Positions 44,551-53,327 of a DNA stretch of 64,000 bases are shown one piece after another. Numbering within the stretch: the stretch's first letter is position 1; each line of letters opens with the position of its first letter. The stretch is from contig NZ_JAQMWP010000023.1 of assembly GCF_030403745.1 (NCBI RefSeq), forward strand, positions 62,001 to 126,000, given 5' to 3'. The position numbers were made by a program, and so were the translations under genes. The notes beneath the pieces are model-generated. The model was given only the letters and a program-made list of their open reading frames with translations, made no database searches and was not told the origin of the DNA. Source of the DNA: Streptomyces sp. S.PB5. Lineage in GTDB: Bacteria; Actinomycetota; Actinomycetes; Streptomycetales; Streptomycetaceae.

Positions 44551-46158
44551 TCACTGGGCGGTGGACGCGGTCGGGCGGGAGGTCGCGGAGGGGGCGAAGC
44601 CGCGGGGTGGGGGCGGGAGCGGGGCGTTCTCGGGAGCCGCTGCGTAGACGTAGGCGTCGGGGCGCAGGGCGAGCGTGGCGGCGCCGTGCCTGGCCATCCA
44701 GGGCAGCAGGACGCCGTCGCTGTCGACGAGGGTGCCTTCGGCCGGCCGGGAGCCGACGGGTGTGACGGTCAGGGAAGGGACTCCCGGCAGGTCCCAGGCC
44801 GGCTGGGGCGTGGCCGTGCCGGCGTGCAGGAGGAGCCATCGGCCGCCGAGCGCGTCGTCGAGGCGGACGCGGGTGCCGTCGGGGCCGGTGACCCACGGCT
44901 GAGGGATCTGGTGGCCGGTCACCCTGGTGCGGGGGCGGGCCTGCAGGCCGGTGTCGTACCGGGCTACGGGGATCCAGTTGGAGTCCTGCAGCCAGTCGCC
45001 GAAGCCCGGTATGCGGTCCAGGACGCGCAGGGCGCCGTTGCGGACGCGCGCGACCGGCGGGCGGCGCTCGGTGATAATGCGGCCGACGAATACCGCCCGC
45101 TTGGTGACTTCTTTGACGTGCGGTTTGCGCTCGGCCTCGTAGCTGTCGAGCACCGCCTCGGGCAGTTCGCCGCGCAGGACGGCGTCGAGTTTCCAGCAGA
45201 GGTTGGCCACGTCGCGCACGCCGGCGGCCATGCCCTGGCCGATCCACGGAGGCATGGCGTGGGCGGCGTCGCCGGCGAGGAAGACCCGGCCCATGCGGAA
45301 ACGGCTGGCGAAGCGGACGTGATGGCTGTAGACGGTGGCGCGCAGGACCTCGATGCTGTCGCGGGAGATGCCGTACCGGGCGACCAGCCGGTACACGGCC
45401 TCCTCGGTGGTCAGCTGCTTCTCGTCGTCGCCGGGCAGGATCGGGAACTCCCACCGGTGGTGGCCGAGCGGGGTCGGGCAGTCCACGGCGGGACGGGCCG
45501 GGTCGCAGTGGAAGCGCAGCTTGTCGTGGTCCGGCCAGGGCTTGAGCATCTTCGTGTCGATGACCACCCAGCGGTCCTCGTACGTCCTGCCCTCGTAGCC
45601 GATGTTCAGCTGTGCACGGGTGAGGCTGGAGCCGCCGTCGGCGGCGATCACGTAGGAAGCGCGCAGCCGGTGGACGGAGTCGTCGGCCGTACCGGCCACG
45701 GTCAGTTCCACCCCGTCGGCATCCTGGCGCAGACGCAGGCACTCATGGCGCAGCAGCACCCGCACCTGGGGGTATCGGTCGACGCCGTCGCGCAGGACCT
45801 GTTCCAGCGCAGGCTGGTAGATGAACATCTGCGGCGGATGCCCGTGGCCCCGCGTGGCGGGGCGCGCGCTGAGGAACGCTCGGCCGTTCGTGTCGACGAA
45901 GTCGACGGGCCGTTCGGTCAGCATGTCCTGCTTGAGCCGCTCGGCCAGGCCGACCCGCTGCCAGATGCGAACGACCTCCTCGTCGGTGGAGATGGCCCTG
46001 GCGCGGCTGAAGATCTCCGCATCGCGTTCCAGTACGACGACGCGCAGGCCCATGGCGCCCAGCAGGTTCGCGGCGGTCACGCCCGTGGGGCCGTAACCGA
46101 TCACCGCCACGTCGTAGCCACTGTGCCCGGTCTCTGTCCCGGCCCTGATCTCACTCAC
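44551..46158 (-). CDS. FAD-dependent phenol/3-(3-hydroxyphenyl)propionate hydroxylase (MhpA-like)
   Basis: A 535-residue class A flavoprotein hydroxylase. The FAD motif is VAVIGYGPTGVTAANLLGAM (from residue 17), the DG motif VIAADGGSSLTRAQLNI, and the GD motif VFLAGDAAHAMPPWIGQGMA near residue 295. The C-terminal thioredoxin-like domain usual for MhpA/PheA is present. GTG 46158 is chosen because GAGGTGG lies six bases before it; an in-frame GTG at 46173 lacks this. It inserts the second hydroxyl that makes the catechol for the extradiol enzyme. Divergent from the tetR gene. Confidence 0.9.
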   Translation of the reverse strand: MSEIRAGTETGHSGYDVAVIGYGPTGVTAANLLGAMGLRVVVLERDAEIFSRARAISTDEEVVRIWQRVGLAERLKQDMLTERPVDFVDTNGRAFLSARPATRGHGHPPQMFIYQPALEQVLRDGVDRYPQVRVLLRHECLRLRQDADGVELTVAGTADDSVHRLRASYVIAADGGSSLTRAQLNIGYEGRTYEDRWVVIDTKMLKPWPDHDKLRFHCDPARPAVDCPTPLGHHRWEFPILPGDDEKQLTTEEAVYRLVARYGISRDSIEVLRATVYSHHVRFASRFRMGRVFLAGDAAHAMPPWIGQGMAAGVRDVANLCWKLDAVLRGELPEAVLDSYEAERKPHVKEVTKRAVFVGRIITERRPPVARVRNGALRVLDRIPGFGDWLQDSNWIPVARYDTGLQARPRTRVTGHQIPQPWVTGPDGTRVRLDDALGGRWLLLHAGTATPQPAWDLPGVPSLTVTPVGSRPAEGTLVDSDGVLLPWMARHGAATLALRPDAYVYAAAPENAPLPPPPRGFAPSATSRPTASTAQ

Positions 46159-46211
46159 ACCAGGCCACCTCACTGTCGTTCATGTTGCACGGCTCTTGTT
46201 CACGGCTCTTG

Positions 46212-46229
46212 CTGTAACGCTTACTACAA
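46212..46229. promoter_or_regulatory. Candidate TetR operator in the mhpA-like/tetR spacer
   Basis: CTGTAACGCTTACTACAA shares 12 of 18 positions with the palindrome at 38914-38931 and contains GTAA-CGC-TTAC. It is centred in the 151-base divergent spacer. Weak alone, stronger as a pair. Confidence 0.4.
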
Positions 46230-46309
46230 TTGGAACGGCTGCTACGGTATGCTTGCCGTCGGAGACGGTCAAGAGCCGGCGTGAACCGCACAGAGGAGAA
46301 GCACCTGCC

Positions 46310-46942
46310 ATGACGAGGCCGCAGACGACCCGCAAGAAGCGCGCGAACGGGGTGGAGTCGCGGCAGCGCATCCTCGACGCCGCCGTGGAGATCGCGGGCG
46401 AGCGAGGGTACGAGGGCACGTCGATCGCGGCGGTCAGCGCCAAGTGCGGACTGCCCGCCAGCTCGATCTACTGGCACTTCAAGGACAAGGACGACCTGAT
46501 CGCCGCGGTCATCGAACGCAGCTTCGACACCTGGCTGGCCGCGGTCGTGCTTCCGGGCGAGGAGACGGGCACCCCGCTGGAGCGGATCACCGCCATGGCG
46601 GCCAACGTGGCGAAGTCACTGGTCGACGCCCCCGACTTCCTCCGGCTGGGCCTGATGCTCGCGCTGGAACGACGCCCCGCCGAACCCCGCGGCCGGACAG
46701 TGTTCCTCCAGGTCCGCGCCATCGCGCAGGCGAAGATCGCCGAGGTGACCGAAACGCTTTTCCCCGGCCTCGACGAAGAGGCGGTCCACACACTGGCGAC
46801 CTACGCCGTCGCGGGCGCTGACGGACTGTTCGTCCATCGGGAGATCAACGGCGACGCCGTCGACCTGGTGGCGATGTTCGAGCTGCACGCCCAGCTGGTC
46901 TACGAGGCTGCGACGCGCATGGCGGCAAGGAGCAAGGGATGA
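46310..46942 (+). CDS. TetR-family regulator of the Mhp-like operon
   Basis: A 210-residue TetR regulator. The helix-turn-helix (about 15-62) reads RQRILDAAVEIAGERGYEGT then IAAVSAKCGLPASSIYWHFK. The C-terminal domain (LLALERR-type helices and AVAGADGLFVHREING) resembles AcrR-type regulators with a ligand pocket. GAGGAG lies 12 bases ahead of the ATG. It is divergent from the flavin hydroxylase operon and its stop overlaps the hydratase start by four bases, so regulator and hydratase are cotranscribed, consistent with control of one meta-cleavage pathway. Confidence 0.9.
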   Translation: MTRPQTTRKKRANGVESRQRILDAAVEIAGERGYEGTSIAAVSAKCGLPASSIYWHFKDKDDLIAAVIERSFDTWLAAVVLPGEETGTPLERITAMAANVAKSLVDAPDFLRLGLMLALERRPAEPRGRTVFLQVRAIAQAKIAEVTETLFPGLDEEAVHTLATYAVAGADGLFVHREINGDAVDLVAMFELHAQLVYEAATRMAARSKG

Positions 46943-47727
46943 CCCCGCCAGGCCTTCGATGCGAAGAAGCAGCCCGGCTGCTGCGCGAGGCCGAACGCCG
47001 TACGACACCGGTCGAACCGCTCTCCACGACGCTGCCCGGCCTCGATCTCGCCGACGCCTACGCGGTCCAGCAGGACAACATCGCCCGCCGACTAGCCGCC
47101 GGGGCGACGGTGATCGGCCACAAGGTCGGACTGACCTCCGCCGCGATGCAGCAGCTCCTCGGCGTGCGCGAGCCGGATTTCGGGCACCTGCTGGACGACA
47201 TGGTCCACCGCGACGGTGGCACCGTACGCACCACCCGATACTGCGCCCCGCGCGTCGAACCCGAGATCTGCTTCCGCCTCGCCCGGCCGCTGCGCGGCCC
47301 CGGTGTGACCACCGAGGACGTAATGGCAGCCACCGAGGCGGTCGCTCCCGCACTGGAGATCGTCGACAGTCGCATCCGCGACTGGCGGATCACCCTGGTC
47401 GACACAGTGGCGGACAACGCCAGCTCCGCGGGGCTGGTCTGCGGCTCCTGGACACCGATGGAGTACGCACCCGACCTCGCGGCGGTCACCGTGGACCTGC
47501 ACGTGGATGGGGATCGCGTGGCCTCCGGCAGCGGCAAGGAGGTTCTGGGCCACCCGGCCGGCGCAGTCGCCTGGCTGGCCAACACTCTCGCCGCCTTCAA
47601 TGTCGGACTGGACCCCGGACACGTGGTCCTGCCCGGCGCCATGACCACCGCTCCCTTCGTCGGCGCCGGACAGAAGGCGGAGGCTCGTTTCGCAGCCCTC
47701 GGCTCAGTGTCGGTGTCGTTCGTCTGA
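46939..47727 (+). CDS. 2-hydroxypenta-2,4-dienoate hydratase (MhpD family), copy 2
   Basis: A 262-residue hydratase with GHKVGLTSAAMQQLLGVREP, the metal-binding VEPEICFRLA and APALEIVDSRIRDWRITLVD, and DTVADNASSAGLV. It performs the same step as the copy at 27293-28114, but similarity is only moderate and the neighbours differ (no dehydrogenase or aldolase here). The products of this branch may therefore enter the aldolase/dehydrogenase pair at 25.3-27.3 kb. Confidence 0.93.
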   Translation: MTPPGLRCEEAARLLREAERRTTPVEPLSTTLPGLDLADAYAVQQDNIARRLAAGATVIGHKVGLTSAAMQQLLGVREPDFGHLLDDMVHRDGGTVRTTRYCAPRVEPEICFRLARPLRGPGVTTEDVMAATEAVAPALEIVDSRIRDWRITLVDTVADNASSAGLVCGSWTPMEYAPDLAAVTVDLHVDGDRVASGSGKEVLGHPAGAVAWLANTLAAFNVGLDPGHVVLPGAMTTAPFVGAGQKAEARFAALGSVSVSFV

Positions 47728-47976
47728 CCGACCGTCCGCCATCCCTCTTAGACATCGAAGGCCAGGCTCCCGATCCGCCTCCCCACTTCCGGCCCTGATC
47801 CTCACCCCCCTGCTTCCCGCATGCCCCTCGGTCACCGCCACGCCGCACTCCTTGGCTGCCGCCGGGCGCCGACGCCCACAGCCTGCTCGTCGCGCGGTCG
47901 GAGGTGCGTGGTCGGCGGCCGGAACGACACGACTTCCCCGCCGTAGCGCGCAGACCCGCATGAAAGGCCCCGTCAC

Positions 47977-49026
47977 ATGCCCCCTTCGACACAGCGCATC
48001 GACGTCCATCAGCATGTGGTGCCCGACTTCTATCGGGCAGAGCTCGCCAAAGCCGGCATCGCCGACGCCGGCGGCCGGGCCGTGCCCGAATGGAGCCCCG
48101 AGTCGGCACTGGAACTGATGGACCTGCTCGGCACCAGCACCTCGATCGTCTCCGTTTCCACGCCCGGCACCGGCTTCCTCACCGACCCCGGGGAGGCCGC
48201 CGACCTGGCCCGGCGTCTCAACGACCACTCTGCGGCCCTGACCGCTGACCACCCCGGCCGCTTCGGCTTCTTCGCCACGCTGCCCATGCCCGACGCCGAT
48301 GCCTCCGCCGCCGAGGCCGCGCGGACACTGGACGACCTGCACGCCGACGGCGTCACCCTGCTCGCCAACAACCAAGGCAGCTACCTCGGCGCCGACGGCC
48401 AGGACAGGCTGTGGCGCACGCTGAACGACCGCGGTGCGGTGGTCTTCGTGCACCCGGCGGAGCTCCCCGCTCCTCCGGTCGACGGCATTCCCGCCTTCGC
48501 CGCCGACTTCCTGCTGGACACCACCCGCGCGGCCTACCTCCTGGTCCGCAACGGCATCCCACGCCGGTACCCGGACATCCGGTTCATCCTCAGCCACGCC
48601 GGCGGCTTTGTCCCCTACTCCTCGCACCGCATGGCCGTCACCATCGCCAACGACACCGCGCGCAGCCCGCTCGACGTACTGGACGACTTCCGCTCCTTCT
48701 ACTTCGACACCGCCCTGTCCTCCAGCCCCGCCGCCCTGCCGACCCTGCTCGCCTTCGCCCGCCCCGGACACATCCTCTTCGGCAGCGACTGGCCGTTCGC
48801 CCCCACCCCTGCCGCGCAGTACTTCGCCAACGGCCTCGACGGCAACGTCGACCCGAGCACGCTCATGGCTGTCAACCGCACGAACGCCGAAGCGCTCTTC
48901 CCCCGTCTGCCCGCCACTCCCCCAACGCAGTCGCCAGCCCTCCCGGCCCCGGTGCGCCTGCGCCAGGCGGCCCAGCGCACCGCCGCACGCCTCGTCTTCA
49001 AGCTCCTCCAGCCCGGCACCGACTAA
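47977..49026 (+). CDS. ACMSD-type amidohydrolase/decarboxylase, cytoplasmic paralogue
   Basis: A 349-residue amidohydrolase_2 enzyme. Metal ligands His11 and His13 (RIDVHQHVVPDFYR), then FVHPAELPAPP, LSHAGGFVPYSS and FGSDWPFAPTP follow the same order as the Tat-exported protein at 39043-40203, with clear similarity over the whole barrel. No leader is present, so it acts in the cytoplasm. GAAAGG lies upstream of the ATG. The exporter gene starts 12 bases after its stop. Decarboxylation or hydrolysis of an aromatic acid is likely; the substrate is unknown. Confidence 0.88.
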   Translation: MPPSTQRIDVHQHVVPDFYRAELAKAGIADAGGRAVPEWSPESALELMDLLGTSTSIVSVSTPGTGFLTDPGEAADLARRLNDHSAALTADHPGRFGFFATLPMPDADASAAEAARTLDDLHADGVTLLANNQGSYLGADGQDRLWRTLNDRGAVVFVHPAELPAPPVDGIPAFAADFLLDTTRAAYLLVRNGIPRRYPDIRFILSHAGGFVPYSSHRMAVTIANDTARSPLDVLDDFRSFYFDTALSSSPAALPTLLAFARPGHILFGSDWPFAPTPAAQYFANGLDGNVDPSTLMAVNRTNAEALFPRLPATPPTQSPALPAPVRLRQAAQRTAARLVFKLLQPGTD

Positions 49027-49038
49027 AGACAGGTCCCC

Positions 49039-50598
49039 ATGTCCACAACCCCGCTCCGCAAGCCCGACGATCAGAGCGAAGTCACACAGGGGACCGTCGC
49101 GACCGGCCGCGCCGGCCATCACGGCGTCCTCTTCGCCATGTGCCTGTCCCTGATTCTGGTCGTCGCCTCCGTCTCCGCGCTCAACCTCGCCCTGCCCGAC
49201 CTGGCCATCGACCTGTCGGCGACCAACAGCTCGCTTACCTGGATCGCCGACGGCTACACCGTCGCCCTGGCCGCTCTCGTCCTGCCCCTCGGTGCCATCG
49301 GTGACCGCGTCGGCCGCCGCAACGTCCTCCTCGCGGGCACCGTCGTCTTCGGCGCCGCCTCCCTGGCCGCCTCCTTCGCGGACTCCACCACCACCCTCAT
49401 CGCCTGGCGGGTCGTCATGGGCCTGGGAGCCGCGATGATCATGCCGGGCACCCTGTCCACGATCACCGCCGCCTTCCCTCCCGAGCAGCGCGCCAAGGGC
49501 GTAGCCACCTGGTCCGGGTTCGCCGCAGCCGGAGCCATCATCGGCATGCTCGCCGCGGGCGCTCTGCTGGAGTGGTACTCATGGCGGGCTATCTTCGTCA
49601 CCAGCGCCGCAGCCGCCCTCCTCGCCGCCGTCGCCGCCCTCGTCCTGGCGCCCGACACCAAGGACGAGCGCCCGCCCCCACCCGACGTGACCGGTGCCGT
49701 GTCCACCGCCGTCGGCATCGGCACCCTCGTCTTCGCCATCATCGAGGGCAACGAGCAGGGCTGGACGGAGCCCGCGGTGATCGCCGCCCTAGTCGTCACA
49801 GTGCTGGCCTTCACCGCGTACGCCTGGCTCGGCCTGCGCAATCAGCACCCGCTGCTCGACCCCGCGCTGTTCGGGGTCCGAGGCTTCCGGGCCGGCGCGA
49901 TCACCGTCCTCGTGCAGTTCATGGCCGTCTTCGGATTCTTCTTCGTCGGCCTGCAGTACCTGCAGCTGATCCTCGGCTACAGCCCGCTCAAAGCCGCCGC
50001 CGCCCTCGTCCCCGTCGCCGTCGTCGTCCTGCCCACGTCCCAGACCACCCCTCATCTGGTGCGCCGGGTCGGCATGAAGGCCACCATGACCGTCGGCCTG
50101 CTCCTGCTGAGCGCCGGCCTGTTCGTCATCTCCCTGCTCGATGTCGACTCCGGCTATCTGCCGTTCCTCGGCGGTCTCGTCCTCGCGGGCCTCGGCATCG
50201 GCCTGTCCGGATCCGTGGGCACCGCCGCCATCACCGGCTCACTCGGCCGCGGCCAGCAGGGCGTCGCCTCCGCGATGAACGACACCACCCGCGAGGTCGG
50301 CTCGGCCGTCGGCATCGCCCTCATGGGTTCGATCTACGGCAGCCACTACCGCTCCAACTTGCCGGGCTCCCTCGACCAGCTTCCCTCCGAAGCCGCCGAA
50401 GCCGCACGCGACTCAGCCGCCGGGGGCCTCCATGTCGCCGATCAACTCGGCGCCCGGGGCACGGCCCTGGCAGAGAGCGTCAAGTCCGCCTTCATGGACG
50501 GCCTGTCCGCCTCGCTGATCGCAGTCAGCGTCATCGTCGTGGCCGCAGCGATCGGCTGTCTGTTCCGCGCACCGAAGGCGCCGCCGACGTCCGACTGA
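49039..50598 (+). CDS. MFS drug/proton antiporter, DHA2 (14 TMS, EmrB/QacA-like)
   Basis: A 519-residue transporter with about fourteen membrane segments. The segment SLTWIADGYTVALAALVLPL with GAIGDRVGRRNVLL (motif A) and the antiporter motif region GLGAAMIMPGTLSTITAAFP are clear. It is cotranscribed with the amidohydrolase. Members export amphiphilic compounds, so it may expel toxic aromatic substrates or products, or import one; direction cannot be read. Confidence 0.9.
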   Translation: MSTTPLRKPDDQSEVTQGTVATGRAGHHGVLFAMCLSLILVVASVSALNLALPDLAIDLSATNSSLTWIADGYTVALAALVLPLGAIGDRVGRRNVLLAGTVVFGAASLAASFADSTTTLIAWRVVMGLGAAMIMPGTLSTITAAFPPEQRAKGVATWSGFAAAGAIIGMLAAGALLEWYSWRAIFVTSAAAALLAAVAALVLAPDTKDERPPPPDVTGAVSTAVGIGTLVFAIIEGNEQGWTEPAVIAALVVTVLAFTAYAWLGLRNQHPLLDPALFGVRGFRAGAITVLVQFMAVFGFFFVGLQYLQLILGYSPLKAAAALVPVAVVVLPTSQTTPHLVRRVGMKATMTVGLLLLSAGLFVISLLDVDSGYLPFLGGLVLAGLGIGLSGSVGTAAITGSLGRGQQGVASAMNDTTREVGSAVGIALMGSIYGSHYRSNLPGSLDQLPSEAAEAARDSAAGGLHVADQLGARGTALAESVKSAFMDGLSASLIAVSVIVVAAAIGCLFRAPKAPPTSD

Positions 50599-51106
50599 CT
50601 TCGGCACGGTGACACTTCGACTTCCCACGGTTCGACACTCCGAGGACGGCCCGGCCGCGTTCTTGCGACGAGCCCACCCGGCAACGCTGAATGCGGCCCG
50701 CCGCAGCGTCACACATCCCCGCCGAACAGGGGCGGCGTCTGGCCGTCGCAGAACGTGCTGGTCTTGATGCCGCTCGGCCTCTTCATGCCGGACACGAACG
50801 TCCCGCGGCTGGCGCGGTCCGCGCGGACGGCGGACCCGTGCCCGCGGTCCTCGGCACTTCGCTCACGCGAGTCCAGCGAGGACTTTTCTGGGGGCGGACA
50901 TGGTCGAGGTTCCTCTCATGAGACCCATCTGCTCCTCCGTCAACACATCCGCATCTCGGGCCCCACACTCCCGCTGCCGAATGCGGCCGACGCTGTCCAC
51001 CCTGGCGACAGGTCCCGGGGTGGGCCGTGTGAGGGCGGGAGAGTGAGCGTGGCGGCACTCGTTCAGAGGGCGCCGCCCGTCCAGGGTGAGGCTGACCGGC
51101 ATCAGG
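50599..51106. other. Intergenic stretch with no gene seen
   Basis: About 510 bases between convergent genes. The frames are short and arginine-rich. I see no family motif, mobile-element end or clear terminator. Confidence 0.4.
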
Positions 51107-51583
51107 TCACGGTGTTGAGGGGCGCGTCTCGGTCCAGTCGACCATGAGTCGGCGCTCGGCGAACAGCCACTCGCCGCCCGCGCCCTTGACGAATTCGTCG
51201 AGATAGCGGATGGAGGCGATCATGAGTGTGCGCTGCCCCTCCTCAGTGACCGAGACGTGGTGGGCCAGGCAGTAGCTCTCGCCGCTCGCCCGGTCACCCA
51301 CCAGGGAAATGGTGCTCTGGCCGTTGAAGTGCGTCGTGGTCTGATAGCTGTTGAGGTTGTCGAACACAGGAGCGAGGGAACTGCGCCCTTGCAGTGCCTG
51401 GGTGGGCTCTGCCGCGGTGGCGTCCATGAACACCAGGAAGCGTGCATCCTCGGCGAACAGGGCCATCTGCCCCTTCGCGTCCCGCCGGTCGGCGCAGTGC
51501 GCATAGGTGTCGACCAGCTCGCGGATGGCGAGCCGATCGGCGGCTTCCTGAAGCGTGATTGCGGAGTGGGAGCTCATTCGCAT
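51107..51583 (-). CDS. SnoaL/NTF2-like small protein
   Basis: A 158-residue NTF2-fold protein. The N-terminal helices LQEAADRLAIRELVDTYAHC lead into a cone-shaped sheet with GQMALFAEDARFLVF, THFNGQSTISLVGDRASGES and YCLAHHVSV. Ring-hydroxylating dioxygenase beta subunits, SnoaL cyclases and dehydratases share this pattern; no specific activity is visible, though the Tyr, Asp and His arrangement resembles scytalone-dehydratase-like members. It is divergent from a tetR gene 61 bases away and is probably its target. Confidence 0.8.
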   Translation of the reverse strand: MRMSSHSAITLQEAADRLAIRELVDTYAHCADRRDAKGQMALFAEDARFLVFMDATAAEPTQALQGRSSLAPVFDNLNSYQTTTHFNGQSTISLVGDRASGESYCLAHHVSVTEEGQRTLMIASIRYLDEFVKGAGGEWLFAERRLMVDWTETRPSTP

Positions 51584-51643
51584 GCTCTTTCCCTTAAGAT
51601 ATTTGACACTTGTATAACAACATCGATTGCGTCGTGGCGCAAC

Positions 51644-52312
51644 ATGGAGGCAGTGCAGGACCGGCGGAGCGCGCCCGGAACGGGGGGATGTTCGCTCGCT
51701 GACAGGAGGGCTAGAACACTGAACGCCAAAACCGACCCCCGCATAACCCGGACGATCCGGGCCTTCGAGCAGGCCATCGTCGAACTCGCTTCGGCGCGAC
51801 CGGTCTCCCAGATCAGCGTTGCCCAACTCGCCGAACGCGCCGGGGTCACCCGGGCGACCTTCTACAACCGCTACACCACCCCGCTGGAACTCCTGATCCA
51901 CGTCCTCCACGCCGACCTCGACCGCGGTCACCGCCTGGAGAACCAGAGAGCGATGCAAGGCCACTCGCCGGTCGAGCTGCTTCGCCTGGCCACGGCCGAG
52001 GTCGCGGACCACGTTGAGCGGTTCCGGTCGATCTACGAACTCTCTCTCGGTGACCCCGCCGACAGCGGTGTCCTCGGAGCTCTGGTGCGCCACTTCCACG
52101 ACTACACCCTGGCGTTCATGGCGCACCGCAGTCCTACGGAGCTCCCCGACGCGAACCGCCAGGTGATCGCCCAGTTCATGGCCCACGGGTTCGCCGGGGC
52201 CATCAGGGCCTGGCTCAGCGACCCTGCAGTCACCAAGGACGAAATGGTCGATGCGGCTGTAGCGTGCGCCCCTGCATGGTGGGCACCTGGCCGGCTGCCG
52301 CACACGTCTTGA
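51644..52312 (+). CDS. TetR-family transcriptional regulator
   Basis: A TetR regulator of up to 222 residues. The helix-turn-helix is RTIRAFEQAIVELASARPVS then QISVAQLAERAGVTRATFYN, and the C-terminal domain ends near ACAPAWWAPGRLPHTS. The start is uncertain: ATG 51644 gives an atypical 25-residue N-terminal addition, whereas GGAGGG at 51705-51710 would serve a CTG at 51719 that begins directly at the domain. It is divergent from the SnoaL-like gene. The ligand is unknown. Confidence 0.83.
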   Translation: MEAVQDRRSAPGTGGCSLADRRARTLNAKTDPRITRTIRAFEQAIVELASARPVSQISVAQLAERAGVTRATFYNRYTTPLELLIHVLHADLDRGHRLENQRAMQGHSPVELLRLATAEVADHVERFRSIYELSLGDPADSGVLGALVRHFHDYTLAFMAHRSPTELPDANRQVIAQFMAHGFAGAIRAWLSDPAVTKDEMVDAAVACAPAWWAPGRLPHTS

Positions 52313-52499
52313 CGACAGATGACGATGCCGTCCAGGGAGAGGGAAGTCATCGAATGTCGTTTTGAGGTGCTCGTCGGTGTTGCGGGGTTGCACGGATGTG
52401 CAAGGGCGATGCCTGGGCAGGCGCGACCAGGCAAGTGACGCCGTGACCGGGTAGACAGGCCTGGAGTTCGGGCGTCAGCGGGACCCATCTGTCGGTGGG

Positions 52500-53207
52500 T
52501 CAGCCGGTGCTTGCGCCGCCGTCGACACGCAGGATCTGGCCGGTGATGTGTGCGGCGTCCTGCGAGAGCAGGAAGCATACGGCCGCGGCGATGTCGTCCG
52601 GCCGGCCCAGCCGCCCGGACGGTATGCCCGCGAGGTAGCGCTGTGCCGAGGGGGATCCGACGGGGTTGTTGGCGCGGAACAGTTCCGTCTCGGTCGGTCC
52701 TGGGGCAACGGAGTTCACGGTCACTCCCGTGGTGGCCAGTTCGCCTGCCCAGGCCCGGGTGCAGAAGTCCAGTGCCGCTTTGGCCGCTCCATAGGCTGTG
52801 CGCTCCGGTTTGCCCACGGTCACCAGGCTGGTGATGTTCACGATGCGCCCCCACGTATGTGCGGTCATGGCGGGCAGCACAGCTTGGACGGCCTGGACGG
52901 CGACCCGTACGGTCAGGTCGTAGACCGCATGCAGATCACCCAGTTCGACCTCACGCACGGATGCAGGTCGGACCAGACCGACGTTGTTGACCAGGGCGTC
53001 GACGGGGCCATCGGCGAGGACGGCCAGCAGGGCTGTGTCCGTTGCTGTCTGATCGGCCAGGTCGACCTCGTGAAACTCCCCGGGAAAGGCGTCGATCGAG
53101 GTCCGTGCGAGACCGATGGGCCGATGGCCCTGACGGGCCAAGCGTTCGGCCACCGCCAGGCCGATGCCGCGCGAGGCTCCCGTGATGAGCACGCGACGAG
53201 AGTTCAT
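52500..53207 (-). CDS. Short-chain dehydrogenase/reductase (FabG-like)
   Basis: A 235-residue classical SDR. The cofactor motif TGASRGIGLAVAERLARQG, the NNVG motif in ALVNNVGLV, the catalytic Ser in NITSLVTVG and the YGAAK active site are all present, and APGPTETELF follows. NADP(H) use is suggested by the Arg in ARTSIDA. AAGGAA lies before the ATG. It stands apart from the next operon, separated by a strong terminator, and could reduce or oxidise an alicyclic or aldehyde intermediate. Confidence 0.9.
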   Translation of the reverse strand: MNSRRVLITGASRGIGLAVAERLARQGHRPIGLARTSIDAFPGEFHEVDLADQTATDTALLAVLADGPVDALVNNVGLVRPASVREVELGDLHAVYDLTVRVAVQAVQAVLPAMTAHTWGRIVNITSLVTVGKPERTAYGAAKAALDFCTRAWAGELATTGVTVNSVAPGPTETELFRANNPVGSPSAQRYLAGIPSGRLGRPDDIAAAVCFLLSQDAAHITGQILRVDGGASTG

Positions 53208-53281
53208 GGTCTAGATTCCTTCCTCACTCCTGCGGGGCAGGAGGGAATCGGGCGAGGGTCCGGACAGTCAGAGGCGGCCGA

Positions 53282-53319
53282 GGCCAGTCGGGTGCCGAGG
53301 CCTCGGCACCCGACTGGCC
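53282..53319. terminator. 38-bp perfect palindrome, terminator
   Basis: GGCCAGTCGGGTGCCGAGG joined directly to its reverse complement (19-bp arms, no spacer), nine bases after the stop of the mycothiol-type gene and upstream of the SDR promoter. It ends the crotonase/isomerase transcript. Confidence 0.8.
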
Positions 53320-53327
53320 AAGGTGTG

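Noticed and set aside
46173..46175. GTG 46173 as start of the MhpA-like hydroxylase
   Set aside because: The GAGGTGG ribosome binding site lies between it and the GTG at 46158, so the later start is better supported.
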